Below are positions 8,024 to 17,399 of a stretch of DNA of 64,000 nt, piece by piece. The position numbers and the translations under genes are program-made. Positions within the stretch are counted from its first letter, which is position 1; the number at the start of each line of letters is the position of its first letter. This stretch comes from Nostoc indistinguendum CM1-VF10 (GTDB lineage: Bacteria > Cyanobacteriota > Cyanobacteriia > Cyanobacteriales > Nostocaceae). The notes under the pieces are model-generated. The model saw nothing but the letters and a program-made list of their open reading frames with translations. It was not told where the DNA came from and searched no databases. The stretch is taken from contig JAHHHS010000026.1 in NCBI GenBank assembly GCA_019359215.1, positions 17,115-81,114 on the forward strand, in the 5' to 3' direction.

Positions 8024-9020
8024 TGAAGTCCTAAATGTAGATGCAGTACCGATCGCACTAGGCGTTTACTTTGTTTTTCGAGACGAAGCGGAAAAAGAAA
8101 GTTATAAAGCTATCCGCTTCTTTTCTGCGACTTCTACACCGCGAGTCCGCATCCCCACAAAGCGGTTTGAAGATTATCAAGAACAGCTGCAACCATTAAT
8201 GGCTTTCTTTACCAAACGCGGTAGATTACCTGTGAAAGGCGAATTGGAAAATGAACAGGAATTACTCAGCGAATTTGGGAACTTTCGCCGCGCCTTCGGT
8301 GTAGTTTTGCAAGCTACTGATGAGGCTGAATGGGATGCGATCGCTTACCGTCGTTCTCTCGATATCCAAGTTTATCTTGCCCTCACTCACTTTGATAAAC
8401 GTCCTGCATGGCAAAAGCTAGCCCCAGAAATGCGTCACGATATCAAAGCCTTTTTTAGTAGCTATGAGGAAGCTTGTCAAGTAGCCGACCAAAAGCTTTT
8501 CAGCTTAGGTAAACCTGGGGTGATTCAGACTGCGTGCGAAATAAGCAAAATTGGTAAACACACGCGCGGTGCGCTTTACATCCATGTTTCCGCACTAGCA
8601 GCACTTGATCCCATACTACGAATTTGTGAAGGTTGCGCTAGCCGTACCATTGGGCGTGTCGATGAAGCCACGTTGATCAAATATCACACTGATAAGCCGC
8701 AAATATCCTATCTGTCTTACCCGGAATTCGATACCGATCCCCACCCGGCGTTAAAAGCCAGCATAGGTATTGATTTAAAAACCCTAGTGGTCACTCACCG
8801 AGACTATGCAACTAGGGAGAACCCGCCAATTTTGCACCGCAAGGAAACATTTGTTACCAACAACTACCCTGGTTACGAAGAATTTGCTAAACTCACCCAA
8901 CAAGAACAGGAATTAGGGCTGCTTAAGCAAAAAAGCGACATTGGTACGCGTGAAGGTTGGGAAAAATGCCTTGCTGCACACAGAGTAGAAATCAAGGGGC
9001 ATCAGGTTTATCCAATTTAA
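7971..9020 (+). pseudogene. 3' part of phosphorothioation-associated methyltransferase gene
   Basis: This frame is open from 7971, just after an in-frame TGA at 7968, and runs to the stop at 9020. It reads NTFQKYYEQQELKTYIDE at its left end, then a domain with VLQATDEAEWDAIAYRR, and ends with NPPILHRKETFV and IGTREGWEK. These match my memory of the C-terminal half of the TIGRFAMs 'DNA phosphorothioation-associated putative methyltransferase'. The N-terminal SAM-binding domain is absent. An ATG at 8199 would give a 273-residue product with no methyltransferase motif. The left end overlaps the last 53 bases of the ATPase frame, as expected if a deletion joined the two genes. Confidence 0.6.
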
Positions 9021-9276
9021 GAAACTTAAGAAAACGCTGACGCTATAAGGTTATCCTGAATTTGTATTTAACCCAAGTAAATCTTGGTAGTTTGCCATGT
9101 TTGCGGGAAATCACACAGCAGCTATGACGAGTTTCAATGCCCGATCGGGATTATATAGGGAACTGCTGCCACTCTGATAATTCAAACCTTTATAGGCACT
9201 AGTTAGATGATATACTTTTGCATTTCCTCGTTGTATTTTATTGATATTTCCTCAAAAGAGGCAAAAATTTGAAACT

Positions 9277-10569
9277 ATGAGGAAAATTAAATCGCTACTG
9301 GGAGTTTTCGGTAGTCGCAAGATGGCGGCTTTATTATTTTTAGGTTTCTCATCGGGTTTACCATTATTGTTAATCGGTCATACGCTAAAGGCTTGGATGA
9401 CCGAGGAGAAGGTAGATTTAGCCGCTATTGGTTGGTTTAGCCTTGCTAGTTTGCCTTATTCCTTGAAGTTTTTGTGGGCACCCTTGGTGGACAGGTTCAC
9501 TTTGCCAGTTTTGGGGCGACGACGGGGTTGGTTAATTTTGACGCAGATTGCTTTGATCGTAGCGATCGCATTCATAGCTTTTCAACAACCCAAACAAGCA
9601 TTACAGTTACTAGCCATCAACGCCATAGTCATTGCTTTTATCAGTGCAACTCAAGATATCGCTGCTGATGCCTACCGTACCGACGTTTTAGAAAAACTAG
9701 AAATGGGGGCTGGTGCAGCAGTTTTTATCTTAGGTTATCGAATTGCCCTGTTAGTCGCAGGTGCTTTAGCCTTGATACTTGCTGACAAACTGCCTTGGTC
9801 ATCGGTTTACTTGTTTATGGCAGGGACGATGGTAATAGGTATTTTTGCCACGTTGTTTGCACCAGAACCCAAGGAAATTAGCCCTCCAGCTTCTCTCGCT
9901 GATGCTGTAATCTTGCCCTTCCGAGAATTTTTTCAGCGTCAAGGGATTATCAAAGCTATTCTAATGCTTGCATTCATTACCCTATATAAGCTAGGTGATG
10001 CTTTGTTGAGTAATATGACCACGCCTTTTTTGCTGCAAACGGGTTTTACCAAAACCGATATTGGGGCAATTCAAGTGGGGATGGGGTTAATTGCTACGAT
10101 TGTCGGCGCTTTAGCAGGTGGTTCAATTTTGAGTGCTATTGGCATCAATCGATCACTTTGGGTTTTTGGTATTCTACAAGCAGTAAGTAATTTAGCTTAC
10201 TTTTTTCTAGCGTACATCGGTCAAAACTACCAAGCTATGGTACTTGCCATCAACGTAGAACAATTTTGTGGTGGATTGGGGACAGCAGCCTTTGTTGCCT
10301 TTTTGATGAGTCTTTGTAACCAGCGGTTTTCCGCAACCCAATATGCTTTGTTATCTAGCTTAATGGCTGTCAGCCGCGATATTCTGGCGGCCCCTGGAGG
10401 CGCGATCGCACAAAGCACAGGTTGGCCTATATTTTTCTTAATTACCATCGCCGCCGCTGTACCAGGACTACTCCTATTACCAGTATTTGCCCCCTGGAAC
10501 CCTCAGCCAGTGGCAGTATCCAGACCAGGACTTGAGGACGAAGAAGAGGATATATGGGGAATCAAGTAG
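9277..10569 (+). CDS. AmpG-like major facilitator transporter
   Basis: About 430 residues with roughly 12 hydrophobic segments. The N-terminal region reads FLGFSSGLPLLLIGHTLKAWM, and the second loop has WAPLVDRF, both typical of the AmpG/muropeptide permease branch of the MFS. In enterobacteria AmpG imports anhydro-muropeptides for cell-wall recycling; the substrate here is not proven. I place the start at the ATG at 9277 because residues from the alternative start at 9241 are polar and not membrane-like. The C-terminus (DEEEDIWG) is acidic. The next gene overlaps it by 16 bases. Confidence 0.8.
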   Translation: MRKIKSLLGVFGSRKMAALLFLGFSSGLPLLLIGHTLKAWMTEEKVDLAAIGWFSLASLPYSLKFLWAPLVDRFTLPVLGRRRGWLILTQIALIVAIAFIAFQQPKQALQLLAINAIVIAFISATQDIAADAYRTDVLEKLEMGAGAAVFILGYRIALLVAGALALILADKLPWSSVYLFMAGTMVIGIFATLFAPEPKEISPPASLADAVILPFREFFQRQGIIKAILMLAFITLYKLGDALLSNMTTPFLLQTGFTKTDIGAIQVGMGLIATIVGALAGGSILSAIGINRSLWVFGILQAVSNLAYFFLAYIGQNYQAMVLAINVEQFCGGLGTAAFVAFLMSLCNQRFSATQYALLSSLMAVSRDILAAPGGAIAQSTGWPIFFLITIAAAVPGLLLLPVFAPWNPQPVAVSRPGLEDEEEDIWGIK

Positions 10570-10958
10570 TTATTGCTGTCGGCACATTCATCCTCTTACT
10601 CACCGGTTTATTACTTGGCTATGTTCTCTCACAATTAGTTCTGGGATTTCTAGCATTTAACCTCCTAACTTTTTTTGGAACACTCAGCCTAATTTTAATT
10701 TTTGGGACACTTTATTACGTTTTATTTTGGCAGTTACGAAGAGATCAGTCCCGACCATCAACTATAAATCAAGGGATACCAGACCAGGTAGACGATGGTG
10801 TATCTGATAGCTATCTCAAAAACAGGCTGATCGCTAAGTTATCCGGTGACACTGCCGAAGCTGAACGGTTAATTGAACAGGCAAAAGAAACTTATCCTGG
10901 ACTGCCAGAGAATTGGTATTGCCAGAAAGTGCTTGATGAGTTGGAGCACGATCAATAG
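10554..10958 (+). CDS. Small membrane protein, unknown function
   Basis: 134 residues. Two hydrophobic segments (about residues 4-25 and 32-58) are followed by a polar cytosolic tail with SYLKNRLIAKLSGDTAEAERLIEQAKETYPG. The start overlaps the end of the AmpG-like gene by 16 bases, so the two are co-translated. No family was recognised with certainty. The tail resembles conserved cyanobacterial hypothetical proteins. It may be an accessory membrane subunit. Confidence 0.75.
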   Translation: MGNQVVIAVGTFILLLTGLLLGYVLSQLVLGFLAFNLLTFFGTLSLILIFGTLYYVLFWQLRRDQSRPSTINQGIPDQVDDGVSDSYLKNRLIAKLSGDTAEAERLIEQAKETYPGLPENWYCQKVLDELEHDQ

Positions 10959-11490
10959 TACTGTGAGAGTAGGGGACACGGAATGAGGAGGAGCAGGGAG
11001 CAAATAGGAAAGAGGTAATTTTAATTTTCCGCCTTGCTCCATGACCGAACAATTCGCAGTGACGCTCCTTCGTCGCTACCGCTATAACGCAATTGCGGAT
11101 GTAATTGATAACTGATTCATCCTTCAAGGTCATTGCCCCTAATTTTAATTATGAAAAGAAACAAAACACGTAGTATAAATATTCAAGCCCCCGCCTTCAT
11201 GCGTGGGGTATTATTAATTGCGAATTACGAATTGGAAATTGCGAATTGCTTTGACCCATACCCAATGCCCAATACTTCTCTGTGAGAGGCTGCACCAACA
11301 GGACTTTGCGTAAATCGAGCGAAGTCGAGATTCGCACAGATCGCTACTTCGGCTCCACTCAGTACAAGTCAGTACAAGTGCCCAATGCCCGATTCCCTTG
11401 CACATAAAATTGTTAAAATGAATCAAGAATACTTCACAAATCTTCAGCTACATTCTCATAAAAGTTCGTAGCTCTTTTTGCAATTAGAAT
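10959..11490. other. Repeat-rich gap
   Basis: No gene was accepted in these 532 bases. It contains several dispersed repeat types: gagcaggg-type heptamers near 10985-11005; a segment near 11051-11095 (ttcgcagtgacgctccttcgtcgct) related to one at 56814-56840; gcgaattgcgaattg-like stretches near 11218-11245; and cccaatgccc near 11270 and 11385. A promoter for the next small gene should lie near its right end. Confidence 0.5.
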
Positions 11491-11679
11491 ATGGCTATTT
11501 TTCGTCAATACATCGCTCCCCTGTTTGCAGTATTAGTATTTTTCTTTGCCCTAGTGGCAGTTAGCGCCCGCATCTTTTTACCCTCTGATATGGCAGCACC
11601 CGCACCAATTGAAGAGGTGGGGGTAAGTTTTCAACCTACTCCAACTGATTTACCATTAGCAGTAAATAACGCAAGTTAG
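11491..11679 (+). CDS. Small single-span membrane protein, unknown function
   Basis: 62 residues with one hydrophobic segment (about residues 9-30) that could be a signal anchor, followed by a proline-rich polar tail with PAPIEEVGVSFQPTPTDLPLAV. The good start and the position 21 bases before a GTG-started acetyltransferase gene suggest a two-gene operon. No family was recognised. The tail would lie in the periplasm or thylakoid lumen if the hydrophobic part is an N-in anchor. Confidence 0.65.
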   Translation: MAIFRQYIAPLFAVLVFFFALVAVSARIFLPSDMAAPAPIEEVGVSFQPTPTDLPLAVNNAS

Positions 11680-11700
11680 CTAAGTCAATAAACATCAGCA

Positions 11701-12276
11701 GTGTCTGAGCAACTACTACCTGGGTATATTATTCGTCGTGGCTCCACTTCGGATCGAGCGCTGCTGCTTAAATTCATGCAGCGAACTTACCAGGATCTTT
11801 TTCCCAATGAGGATTTTTCTCACCTAGAACAGACAGTTAAGCAATACTTCTCTAGCGATACGCCCTTGTGGTGGGTAGAAGAGGAGGGGGAGCAGGGAGC
11901 AGGGAGCAGGGAGCAGGAGCAAATTCCTCTCATCTCTACCCTTCCTACTGCCCCTTTGCCTCCTCCCTATGCGCCATTCCCAATGCCTAACGCCCATCCC
12001 CCGATAGCGTGCCTCTGGGTGGGCAATGCCATAGATCAAGTGCATGGTAACCGTCATGCTCACATCTTTATCCTCTACGTTGTACCAGAACATCGGCGAC
12101 TGGGTATTGGTAAAGCCTTGATGCGATATGTGGAAAGTTGGGCTATTGAAAGAGGCGATCGCCAGATTGGACTGCAAGTGTTTCAATCAAACAAACCTGC
12201 ATTAAATCTTTATAATCAGTTAGGTTATCAAACCCAATCCCTGTGGATGGTAAAATTCCTAAGTGCAGAAAAATAA
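11701..12276 (+). CDS. GNAT N-acetyltransferase with in-frame repeat insertion
   Basis: 191 residues from a GTG start. The acetyl-CoA fold is clear in the second half: HIFILYVVPEHRRLGIGKALM holds the Q/R-x-x-G-x-G/A pyrophosphate loop, and GLQVFQSNKPALNLYNQLGY is the usual last motif. The substrate is unknown; RimI-like protein acetylation is possible. Between WWVEEE and ACLWVGNA (about residues 60-101) lies a low-complexity stretch whose DNA is short-repeat sequence (11884-11999). It is in frame, so the fold may survive with an extra loop. Confidence 0.8.
   Translation: MSEQLLPGYIIRRGSTSDRALLLKFMQRTYQDLFPNEDFSHLEQTVKQYFSSDTPLWWVEEEGEQGAGSREQEQIPLISTLPTAPLPPPYAPFPMPNAHPPIACLWVGNAIDQVHGNRHAHIFILYVVPEHRRLGIGKALMRYVESWAIERGDRQIGLQVFQSNKPALNLYNQLGYQTQSLWMVKFLSAEK
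11884..11999 (+). repeat. Short tandem repeat block inside the GNAT gene
   Basis: The left part is four to five copies of the heptamer gagcagg (11889-11920). The middle is pyrimidine-rich (ctgcccctttgcctcc), and the right part (cattcccaatgccta) is the complement of the gggcattgg-type repeats that fill gaps elsewhere in this window. The same repeat types lie outside genes near 10985, 13216, 17700, 31403 and 63190. Confidence 0.8.
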
Positions 12277-12323
12277 ACTATAGGATAGCAGTAACATACT
12301 TTAACGTCTGAGTTATGGCGTTT

Positions 12324-12346
12324 CTCGTTGAGTTTGTCTCAACGAG
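12324..12346. terminator. Hairpin after the GNAT gene
   Basis: A perfect 9-bp stem ctcgttgag/ctcaacgag with loop tttgt, 48 bases after the GNAT stop. No long T-run follows on either side, so factor-independent termination is uncertain. It may instead protect the 3' end. Confidence 0.5.
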
Positions 12347-12451
12347 GCGAAAGGAAAGTGTATAATGACGCAACTAATACTACTTATAAAGCTTTAACTT
12401 ATTGGCGCGGGGGATTATGTATTGATCCCGAAAAGGGATTGAGATGAAATT

Positions 12452-13210
12452 ATGTATGACGAAGACGATCTAAGCCTACTCGATATTGAGGAGGAGCTAG
12501 AAAGCCCCTTAGATAAAATAGAGCCGCTAACTGACGAATCAGTTGTGGCAAAACCAGATCCAGAAGTGATGCTGGCCCTGCTGGACAATCCCCAGCCCCA
12601 GCAAAGAATGTTAGCGGCGCGTGCTTTTTGTGATATAGAAGATGCGCGTGCTACCCCCTATCTGATTCGCTTGTTAACTGATACCTGTCCCTTAGTGCGG
12701 GTGAGTGCAGCCTATGGCCTCGGACGCAATCCCAGTTCAGAAGCAGTGAGTCCATTAATTGCTCAATTAAACAGTGATTGGAATGGCTATGTGCGTAAAG
12801 GCGTTGTTTGGGCTTTAGGAAACTGTCACGATCGCCGTACTTTACCGCCCCTAGCAGACGCCTTAAAAACTGACATTTCGGCAGTGCGTTTGTGGGCTGC
12901 TAGCGCCTTAGCACAGATGGCAGAAGTAGGTTATGAAGCAGTTATAAGGGCAATACCACCATTAATTGAAGCCTTAGTCAAAGATCCAGTCGCAGCAGTG
13001 AGAAGTAACAGTGCTTGGGCAATTGGTCAACTGTGCCGCGAACTGCCTTCTAATGTAGTTTATGCGACAGCGATCGATGCTCTAATTCAAGCCTTTGCCG
13101 AAGATGAAGATTTAGGAGTCCGGGCAGACGCTAAAGCCTCACTGTTAGGAGTGGGTGATCCGCGTGGCTTGCAGCTGATTGAAACCCTGGAACAAGAAGG
13201 GTGGTTTTGA
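12452..13210 (+). CDS. HEAT-repeat protein
   Basis: 252 residues. After an acidic N-terminal segment (about 1-40), five or six HEAT/PBS-lyase-type helical repeats follow, seen in phrases such as VRVSAAYGLGRN, VRKGVVWALGNC, VRLWAASALAQM, VRSNSAWAIGQL and VRADAKASLLGV. Such repeats form a solenoid for protein binding. In cyanobacteria similar proteins include phycobilin lyase subunits of the CpcE/F type, but no phycobilisome gene is nearby and a lyase role is not claimed. The ATG at 12452 is preceded by a GA-rich site (gattgagatgaaatt). Confidence 0.85.
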   Translation: MYDEDDLSLLDIEEELESPLDKIEPLTDESVVAKPDPEVMLALLDNPQPQQRMLAARAFCDIEDARATPYLIRLLTDTCPLVRVSAAYGLGRNPSSEAVSPLIAQLNSDWNGYVRKGVVWALGNCHDRRTLPPLADALKTDISAVRLWAASALAQMAEVGYEAVIRAIPPLIEALVKDPVAAVRSNSAWAIGQLCRELPSNVVYATAIDALIQAFAEDEDLGVRADAKASLLGVGDPRGLQLIETLEQEGWF

Positions 13211-13269
13211 GTTAGGCATTGGGCATTGGGTATTAATCACTCGATTCCCAACTCCTAACTCCGCACTCA

Positions 13270-13680
13270 CTAACCTTCAGCTACAGGTTTGACCAAATTT
13301 AAATCATAAGGACGTTCTGTATCATCTTCGCCCAAATATTCACCATTTTGAATTTCTAGAATAACTAGGGGAATATGTCCAGGATTTTCTACTTTATGTA
13401 GTGTTGCTGCGGGGACATAAGTTGATTCGTTTCGATTCAGCAATATTTCTTCTTCTCCACATGTCACCTTCGCGACACCGGAAACTACAACCCAATGTTC
13501 ATTGCGGTGATAATGAATTTGTGGTTTGATTCCGTGCCTGGGCTTGATTTCAACACGGCTAATTCTATAAGTATCTCCCTCCTCGATCACCTCCACCTCA
13601 CCCCAGTATCGTGTGCCTGAATGTGAAGGCAATTCGTTGACATTTGACTGAGTATTATTTTCATTGGGAGTCATAATCAA
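13270..13680 (-). CDS. Cupin protein, phosphomannose isomerase type II C-terminal type
   Basis: 136 residues forming one cupin barrel. The metal-site motif reads IHYHRNEHWVVVSGVAKV (about residues 75-92), and the second motif VPAATLHKVENPG includes the last histidine. The phrase TRYWGEVEVIEEGDTYRISRVEIKPRHG is typical of the C-terminal domain of mannose-6-phosphate isomerase/GDP-mannose pyrophosphorylase, here as a stand-alone protein. It could supply mannose phosphate for polysaccharide synthesis, but the reaction is inferred. Either ATG (13680 or 13674) is possible. Confidence 0.85.
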   Translation of the reverse strand: MIMTPNENNTQSNVNELPSHSGTRYWGEVEVIEEGDTYRISRVEIKPRHGIKPQIHYHRNEHWVVVSGVAKVTCGEEEILLNRNESTYVPAATLHKVENPGHIPLVILEIQNGEYLGEDDTERPYDLNLVKPVAEG

Positions 13681-13789
13681 TTTCTCAACCAGATGAGTAT
13701 TAATATTTTTCTGTAATTTACCGTAAACGGGATAAACCTGGATAGGCAGATGTAGTCACAACTGCTCTAAATTTCCTCTAGGGAATCAT

Positions 13790-15133
13790 TCATCCCCCCG
13801 TATATTGAATCCGGTAAATCCGATTATTAGCTTCTTCTGTTAGTAGTAGACTACCATCTGGCAGCACGAGTAAACCTACAGGTCGTCCCCAAGTGGTTGG
13901 TACAGAAGGATTTAGTAAAAAGCCTGTGAGAAAGTCTTCATAATAGCCAAGCGATCGCCCTTTTGCATCGAAGGGAACAAATACAATTTTATAACCAGTA
14001 CCGCGATCGCGATTCCAAGAACCACGAAAAGCAGTAAAAGCACCGTTCCGGTATTTTTCTGGAAACGTTTTACCATCATAAAACTGCAAACCCAATGCTG
14101 CTGAGTGCGCTTGGAACAGCACATCTGGAGTTTGGGTACGGGCTACTAAGTCGGGGCGTTTACTTTTGCCTTCCGTCTTTTGGCGCGGATCGAGGTTGTT
14201 TGGTGTTAGGTAAGCATAGGGCCAACCGTAAAATGCCCCTTGTTTAACGCGTGTCAGATAGTCTGGAACTAATTCATCACCGATTCCATCGCGTTCGTTG
14301 ACAGTGGTGTAAAGCTCCTTAGTTACAGGATGAAAGTCCAAACCAACAGGATTACGCAAGCCGGAAGCGAAAGTTCGCTGCTGGGAACCATCTAAATTCA
14401 TCACCTGTACTGAAGCCCGTGGTAGGGGTTCTTCATCCACATTCGTTCCTGAACCAACTGAAACATATAATTTATTACCGTCGGGCGAGACAACGACATT
14501 GCGTGTCCAATGGTTGTTATAACCTTGAGAAGGTAAGTCGGCAATTTTTTTTCCCTTACCTGTAATTTTATTTTGACCTTTTGTATAGGGAAAACGCACC
14601 ACAGCATCTGTGTTTCCTAGGAAAAAGGAATTATCTGCAAAAGTCATACCAAAAGGCCTATTGAGTCCGTTGTCCCTACTAGCAAAAGTTTCTCGAACGT
14701 CGGCTACGCCGTCACTGTTGCTGTCACGTAACAGACGAATGCGGTTTTGCCCGGTTTCAGTCACCAGAACATCACCACTGGGGGTTAAAGCTAGCCAGCG
14801 TGGGGCATCTAAACCTTCTGCAAATACGTTAACTCTAAAGCCTGCTGGTACACGCAGCACTGGATTTTGCGGGATGGGCACAACTTCAGGCCGCTTAGAG
14901 GCGCTTTCTGTTGCGAAGGGTGCTGGTAAATTTTTTAGATTGATGCGGATGGGCTTGGGTGAGAGTGCTTCAGTTCGGACAATATTTTTTGGCTGTGTAG
15001 AATTCTGTGTCAGTTGGGCAGAAGATCCGGATATTTGTGGTGTGAAATTATCTGAAGAAGCGCGAGTCTGGTTACAGGCTGTTGTCAAGGTTAGTAAAAA
15101 GACTGGCAGCAAGAAACGCGCAGAGACTTTCAT
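13790..15133 (-). CDS. Sorbosone dehydrogenase-like PQQ/sugar dehydrogenase lipoprotein
   Basis: 447 residues. The N-terminus is a lipoprotein signal with lipobox LTTAC (Cys about residue 20). A six-bladed propeller of the glucose/sorbosone dehydrogenase family follows: GFRVNVFAEGLDAPRWLALTP, NRPFGMTF, GLRNPVGLDFHP, NERDGIGDELVPDYLT and FRGSWNRD are characteristic. Such enzymes oxidise sugars at the cell envelope with PQQ. No PQQ-synthesis gene is visible here, so the cofactor would come from elsewhere or the protein may have another role. It is transcribed alone. Confidence 0.85.
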   Translation of the reverse strand: MKVSARFLLPVFLLTLTTACNQTRASSDNFTPQISGSSAQLTQNSTQPKNIVRTEALSPKPIRINLKNLPAPFATESASKRPEVVPIPQNPVLRVPAGFRVNVFAEGLDAPRWLALTPSGDVLVTETGQNRIRLLRDSNSDGVADVRETFASRDNGLNRPFGMTFADNSFFLGNTDAVVRFPYTKGQNKITGKGKKIADLPSQGYNNHWTRNVVVSPDGNKLYVSVGSGTNVDEEPLPRASVQVMNLDGSQQRTFASGLRNPVGLDFHPVTKELYTTVNERDGIGDELVPDYLTRVKQGAFYGWPYAYLTPNNLDPRQKTEGKSKRPDLVARTQTPDVLFQAHSAALGLQFYDGKTFPEKYRNGAFTAFRGSWNRDRGTGYKIVFVPFDAKGRSLGYYEDFLTGFLLNPSVPTTWGRPVGLLVLPDGSLLLTEEANNRIYRIQYTGG

Positions 15134-15304
15134 GGGGGTAGATATTATGACACAATTTTCTTACCTTAGACTTGAGTTTTAATCAATGTCACCCGTCTAA
15201 AGTCCTATTTTTCTTAGTTAGTCAATACTATTAAGGTACTAGGAAAATAATTACTCCCCTATTTTCAATGTCCAATCCCCAATATTCATACATATAAGCA
15301 TTTA

Positions 15305-16498
15305 TTAGCTAAGTAAAAAATTTTCAAATTCTGCTGCTGGCAATGGACGACTAAATAGAAAACCTTGCATAGAATTACAGTTATGTTGGCGCAAAAAAGC
15401 CAGTTCTGATTCCGTTTCTACACCTTCAGCTATTACATCTAGATTGAGATTGTGAGCCATTTGAATTAATGCTTGAGTAATGGCTGATTTTTGTAAATCG
15501 TTAGCAACATTATGAATAAAATAACGGTCGATTTTTAATGTATTAATTGGTAAATTTTTCAGATAAATTAAAGAAGAGTAGCCTGTACCAAAATCATCAA
15601 TTGCAATGTTTATACCCAAAGATTGCAATTTGCTCATAGTAGTGATCGCACTATTTACGTCTTGCATAATCATGCTTTCAGTTAATTCTAGCTCTAAGTC
15701 ATCTGGTTCTAAGTTATTCATAGCTATAAAATTAACTATATTATGAATAAAATCTGGTTGATTAAATTCAATTACTGACAAATTAACAGCAACAGTCAAA
15801 GAATAAATCCCGGCATCACGCCAGCCTTTGATTTGTTTACATACATTTTTTAATACCCATTTACCAATTGGAACAATTAAACCCGTAGACTCTGCTAACG
15901 AAATAAATTCTGTTGGATAAATCAGTCCTAATTCAGGGCTTTGCCAGCGCAATAAACTTTCAGCAGCTACTATTTTCCCAGAAGCAATATCAATGATTGG
16001 TTGATAATAAATTTCAAATTCTTGAAAATTATTTTGTTGAATAGCCCGGTGCAAGCTAATTTCTAATAGCTGCATCTTAGGAGACAAGTTTTTAGTGACT
16101 CTTGGACGAGATAAATGCCTTTTTAAAGTAGCATGCTTTTCCAATCTGTTTATAATCGCACTTAATAACTCAGCACGAGTGAAAGGCTTAGTTATATAAT
16201 CATCAGCACCCATATTCATACCTTGGCGGAAGTCAGATTTGGCAGATTTTGCAGTCAGAAAAATGAAGGGAATTGTTGCAGTTGTTGGATCTTGCCGTAA
16301 TATTGTTAATACGCCATAACCGTCAAGTTGTGGCATCATCATATCGCAAAGAATTAAATCGGGAACTTCGGATATAGCCAAATTTACCCCAATTCTGCCA
16401 TTAGCTGCACCAATAGTTTCAAAATCTTCAGCTTCTAACAAATCCAAAATATTTTCACGGACGGCTTCTTCATCTTCTATTATTAAAATTTTGGTCAT
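15305..16498 (-). CDS. Response regulator with EAL cyclic-di-GMP phosphodiesterase domain
   Basis: 397 residues. The receiver domain (about 1-125) has the acidic pair (IEDEE), phosphate acceptor Asp52 (LILCDMMMP) and Lys104 (TKPF). The EAL domain (about 145-397) has the signature as ESL (180-182), NLS (239-241), ELTES (271-275), DDFGTGYSSL (301-310), LKID (321-324) and AEGVETE (357-363). All metal and catalytic residues I can check are kept, so it should degrade cyclic-di-GMP under phosphorylation control. A partner sensor may have been the gene whose remains lie directly upstream at 16675-17399. Confidence 0.9.
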   Translation of the reverse strand: MTKILIIEDEEAVRENILDLLEAEDFETIGAANGRIGVNLAISEVPDLILCDMMMPQLDGYGVLTILRQDPTTATIPFIFLTAKSAKSDFRQGMNMGADDYITKPFTRAELLSAIINRLEKHATLKRHLSRPRVTKNLSPKMQLLEISLHRAIQQNNFQEFEIYYQPIIDIASGKIVAAESLLRWQSPELGLIYPTEFISLAESTGLIVPIGKWVLKNVCKQIKGWRDAGIYSLTVAVNLSVIEFNQPDFIHNIVNFIAMNNLEPDDLELELTESMIMQDVNSAITTMSKLQSLGINIAIDDFGTGYSSLIYLKNLPINTLKIDRYFIHNVANDLQKSAITQALIQMAHNLNLDVIAEGVETESELAFLRQHNCNSMQGFLFSRPLPAAEFENFLLS

Positions 16499-16674
16499 AA
16501 TTTATCTCAATTTATGTTTTATTTTTATGGAAAAATACCGATATTTTTTGTATATAAGTTCTATATATTTGTGGTAAATACTTCACTTTAGTAGCTATAT
16601 ATAGTTTTTTAAAATTCCCATTTCTAATCCAATACCTAGTATATTCACAACATTAATGGCGCGGTGCGATAAAA

Positions 16675-17399
16675 TCATTCAAATAACGGATGGAGTTCGC
16701 TAGCCCAAAAGCTATAGGCTTCCAGCATTTCCCGCGCTTGATAGCGCATGATAGCCACAATATTTTTCCTAATAAATGTACTGCTATATGCAAAACTCTT
16801 GCAGTTGTAAATTACTGCTGGGCTGAAGGAGAGTAAATATTGCAGATACTGTTGTTTGACAAGTAACGCCCACCATATTATTTCCCAATATGGGCACTCA
16901 ACTACATCTTGTGGCTGTAATTCTCCAAGGTGGGATGCTTTTTGGTTAACTTCTAACACGATACCTTCTATTATCAGCAACTCGATAAACTGGCAGGAAC
17001 CGTTGAAGATGGGGCTAAATCGTCTTTCACTCTCACGAAATGATACTTTTGCCTGTAAACAGGAGGTACTATCCACAGAAACTCCAATGAGGTGAGTAGG
17101 TTTGCCTTGTCGCATCTTTAAGTACTATAGCGCGTACTAGTAACCATTTGTACTTAAGTAGTTGTCCCTCAAGGAGAATTTGATGTTCTACCTTAAAGGA
17201 ACCAATATTTAGTGTCACCTCTAATTTTTTCTATTTCTTTTGCCAATGGTTGACAAATACTTTCAGGTGGGATGTAAGCGACAATGTAACCTTGGTTATC
17301 TGTAATTGGCAGTAGATCGGACAGGTGAAGCAACAGTAATACTACTGAGACTTTAATCAAAGATTTTGACACATTTAATGTCATAGCCAGGGTATGCAT
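16675..17399 (-). pseudogene. Decayed CBS-PAS sensor protein gene
   Basis: Three frames in sequence on the minus strand give pieces of one protein. 17399-17193 resembles a CBS domain (LPITDNQGYIVAYIPPESICQPL). About 17190-17100, in another frame, resembles a PAC segment (FKVEHQILLEGQ... KYKWLLVRAIVLKD). 17115-16675 gives KPTHLIGVSVD, RESERRFSPIFNGSCQFI and LQPQDVVECPYWEI, i.e. a PAS domain start. The frames abut with shifts near 17190 and 17110. No kinase domain remains. The parent was probably a CBS/PAS sensor kinase that worked with the REC-EAL protein downstream. Confidence 0.7.

Noticed and set aside
12422..12446. gatcccgaaaagggattgaga resembling the end of a cyanobacterial CRISPR repeat
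   Set aside because: It is a single copy with no spacer-repeat array.
17140..17153. GTA-N8-TAC sequence that fits an NtcA site
   Set aside because: It lies inside the decayed PAS gene, far from any start codon, and such a short pattern is expected by chance.
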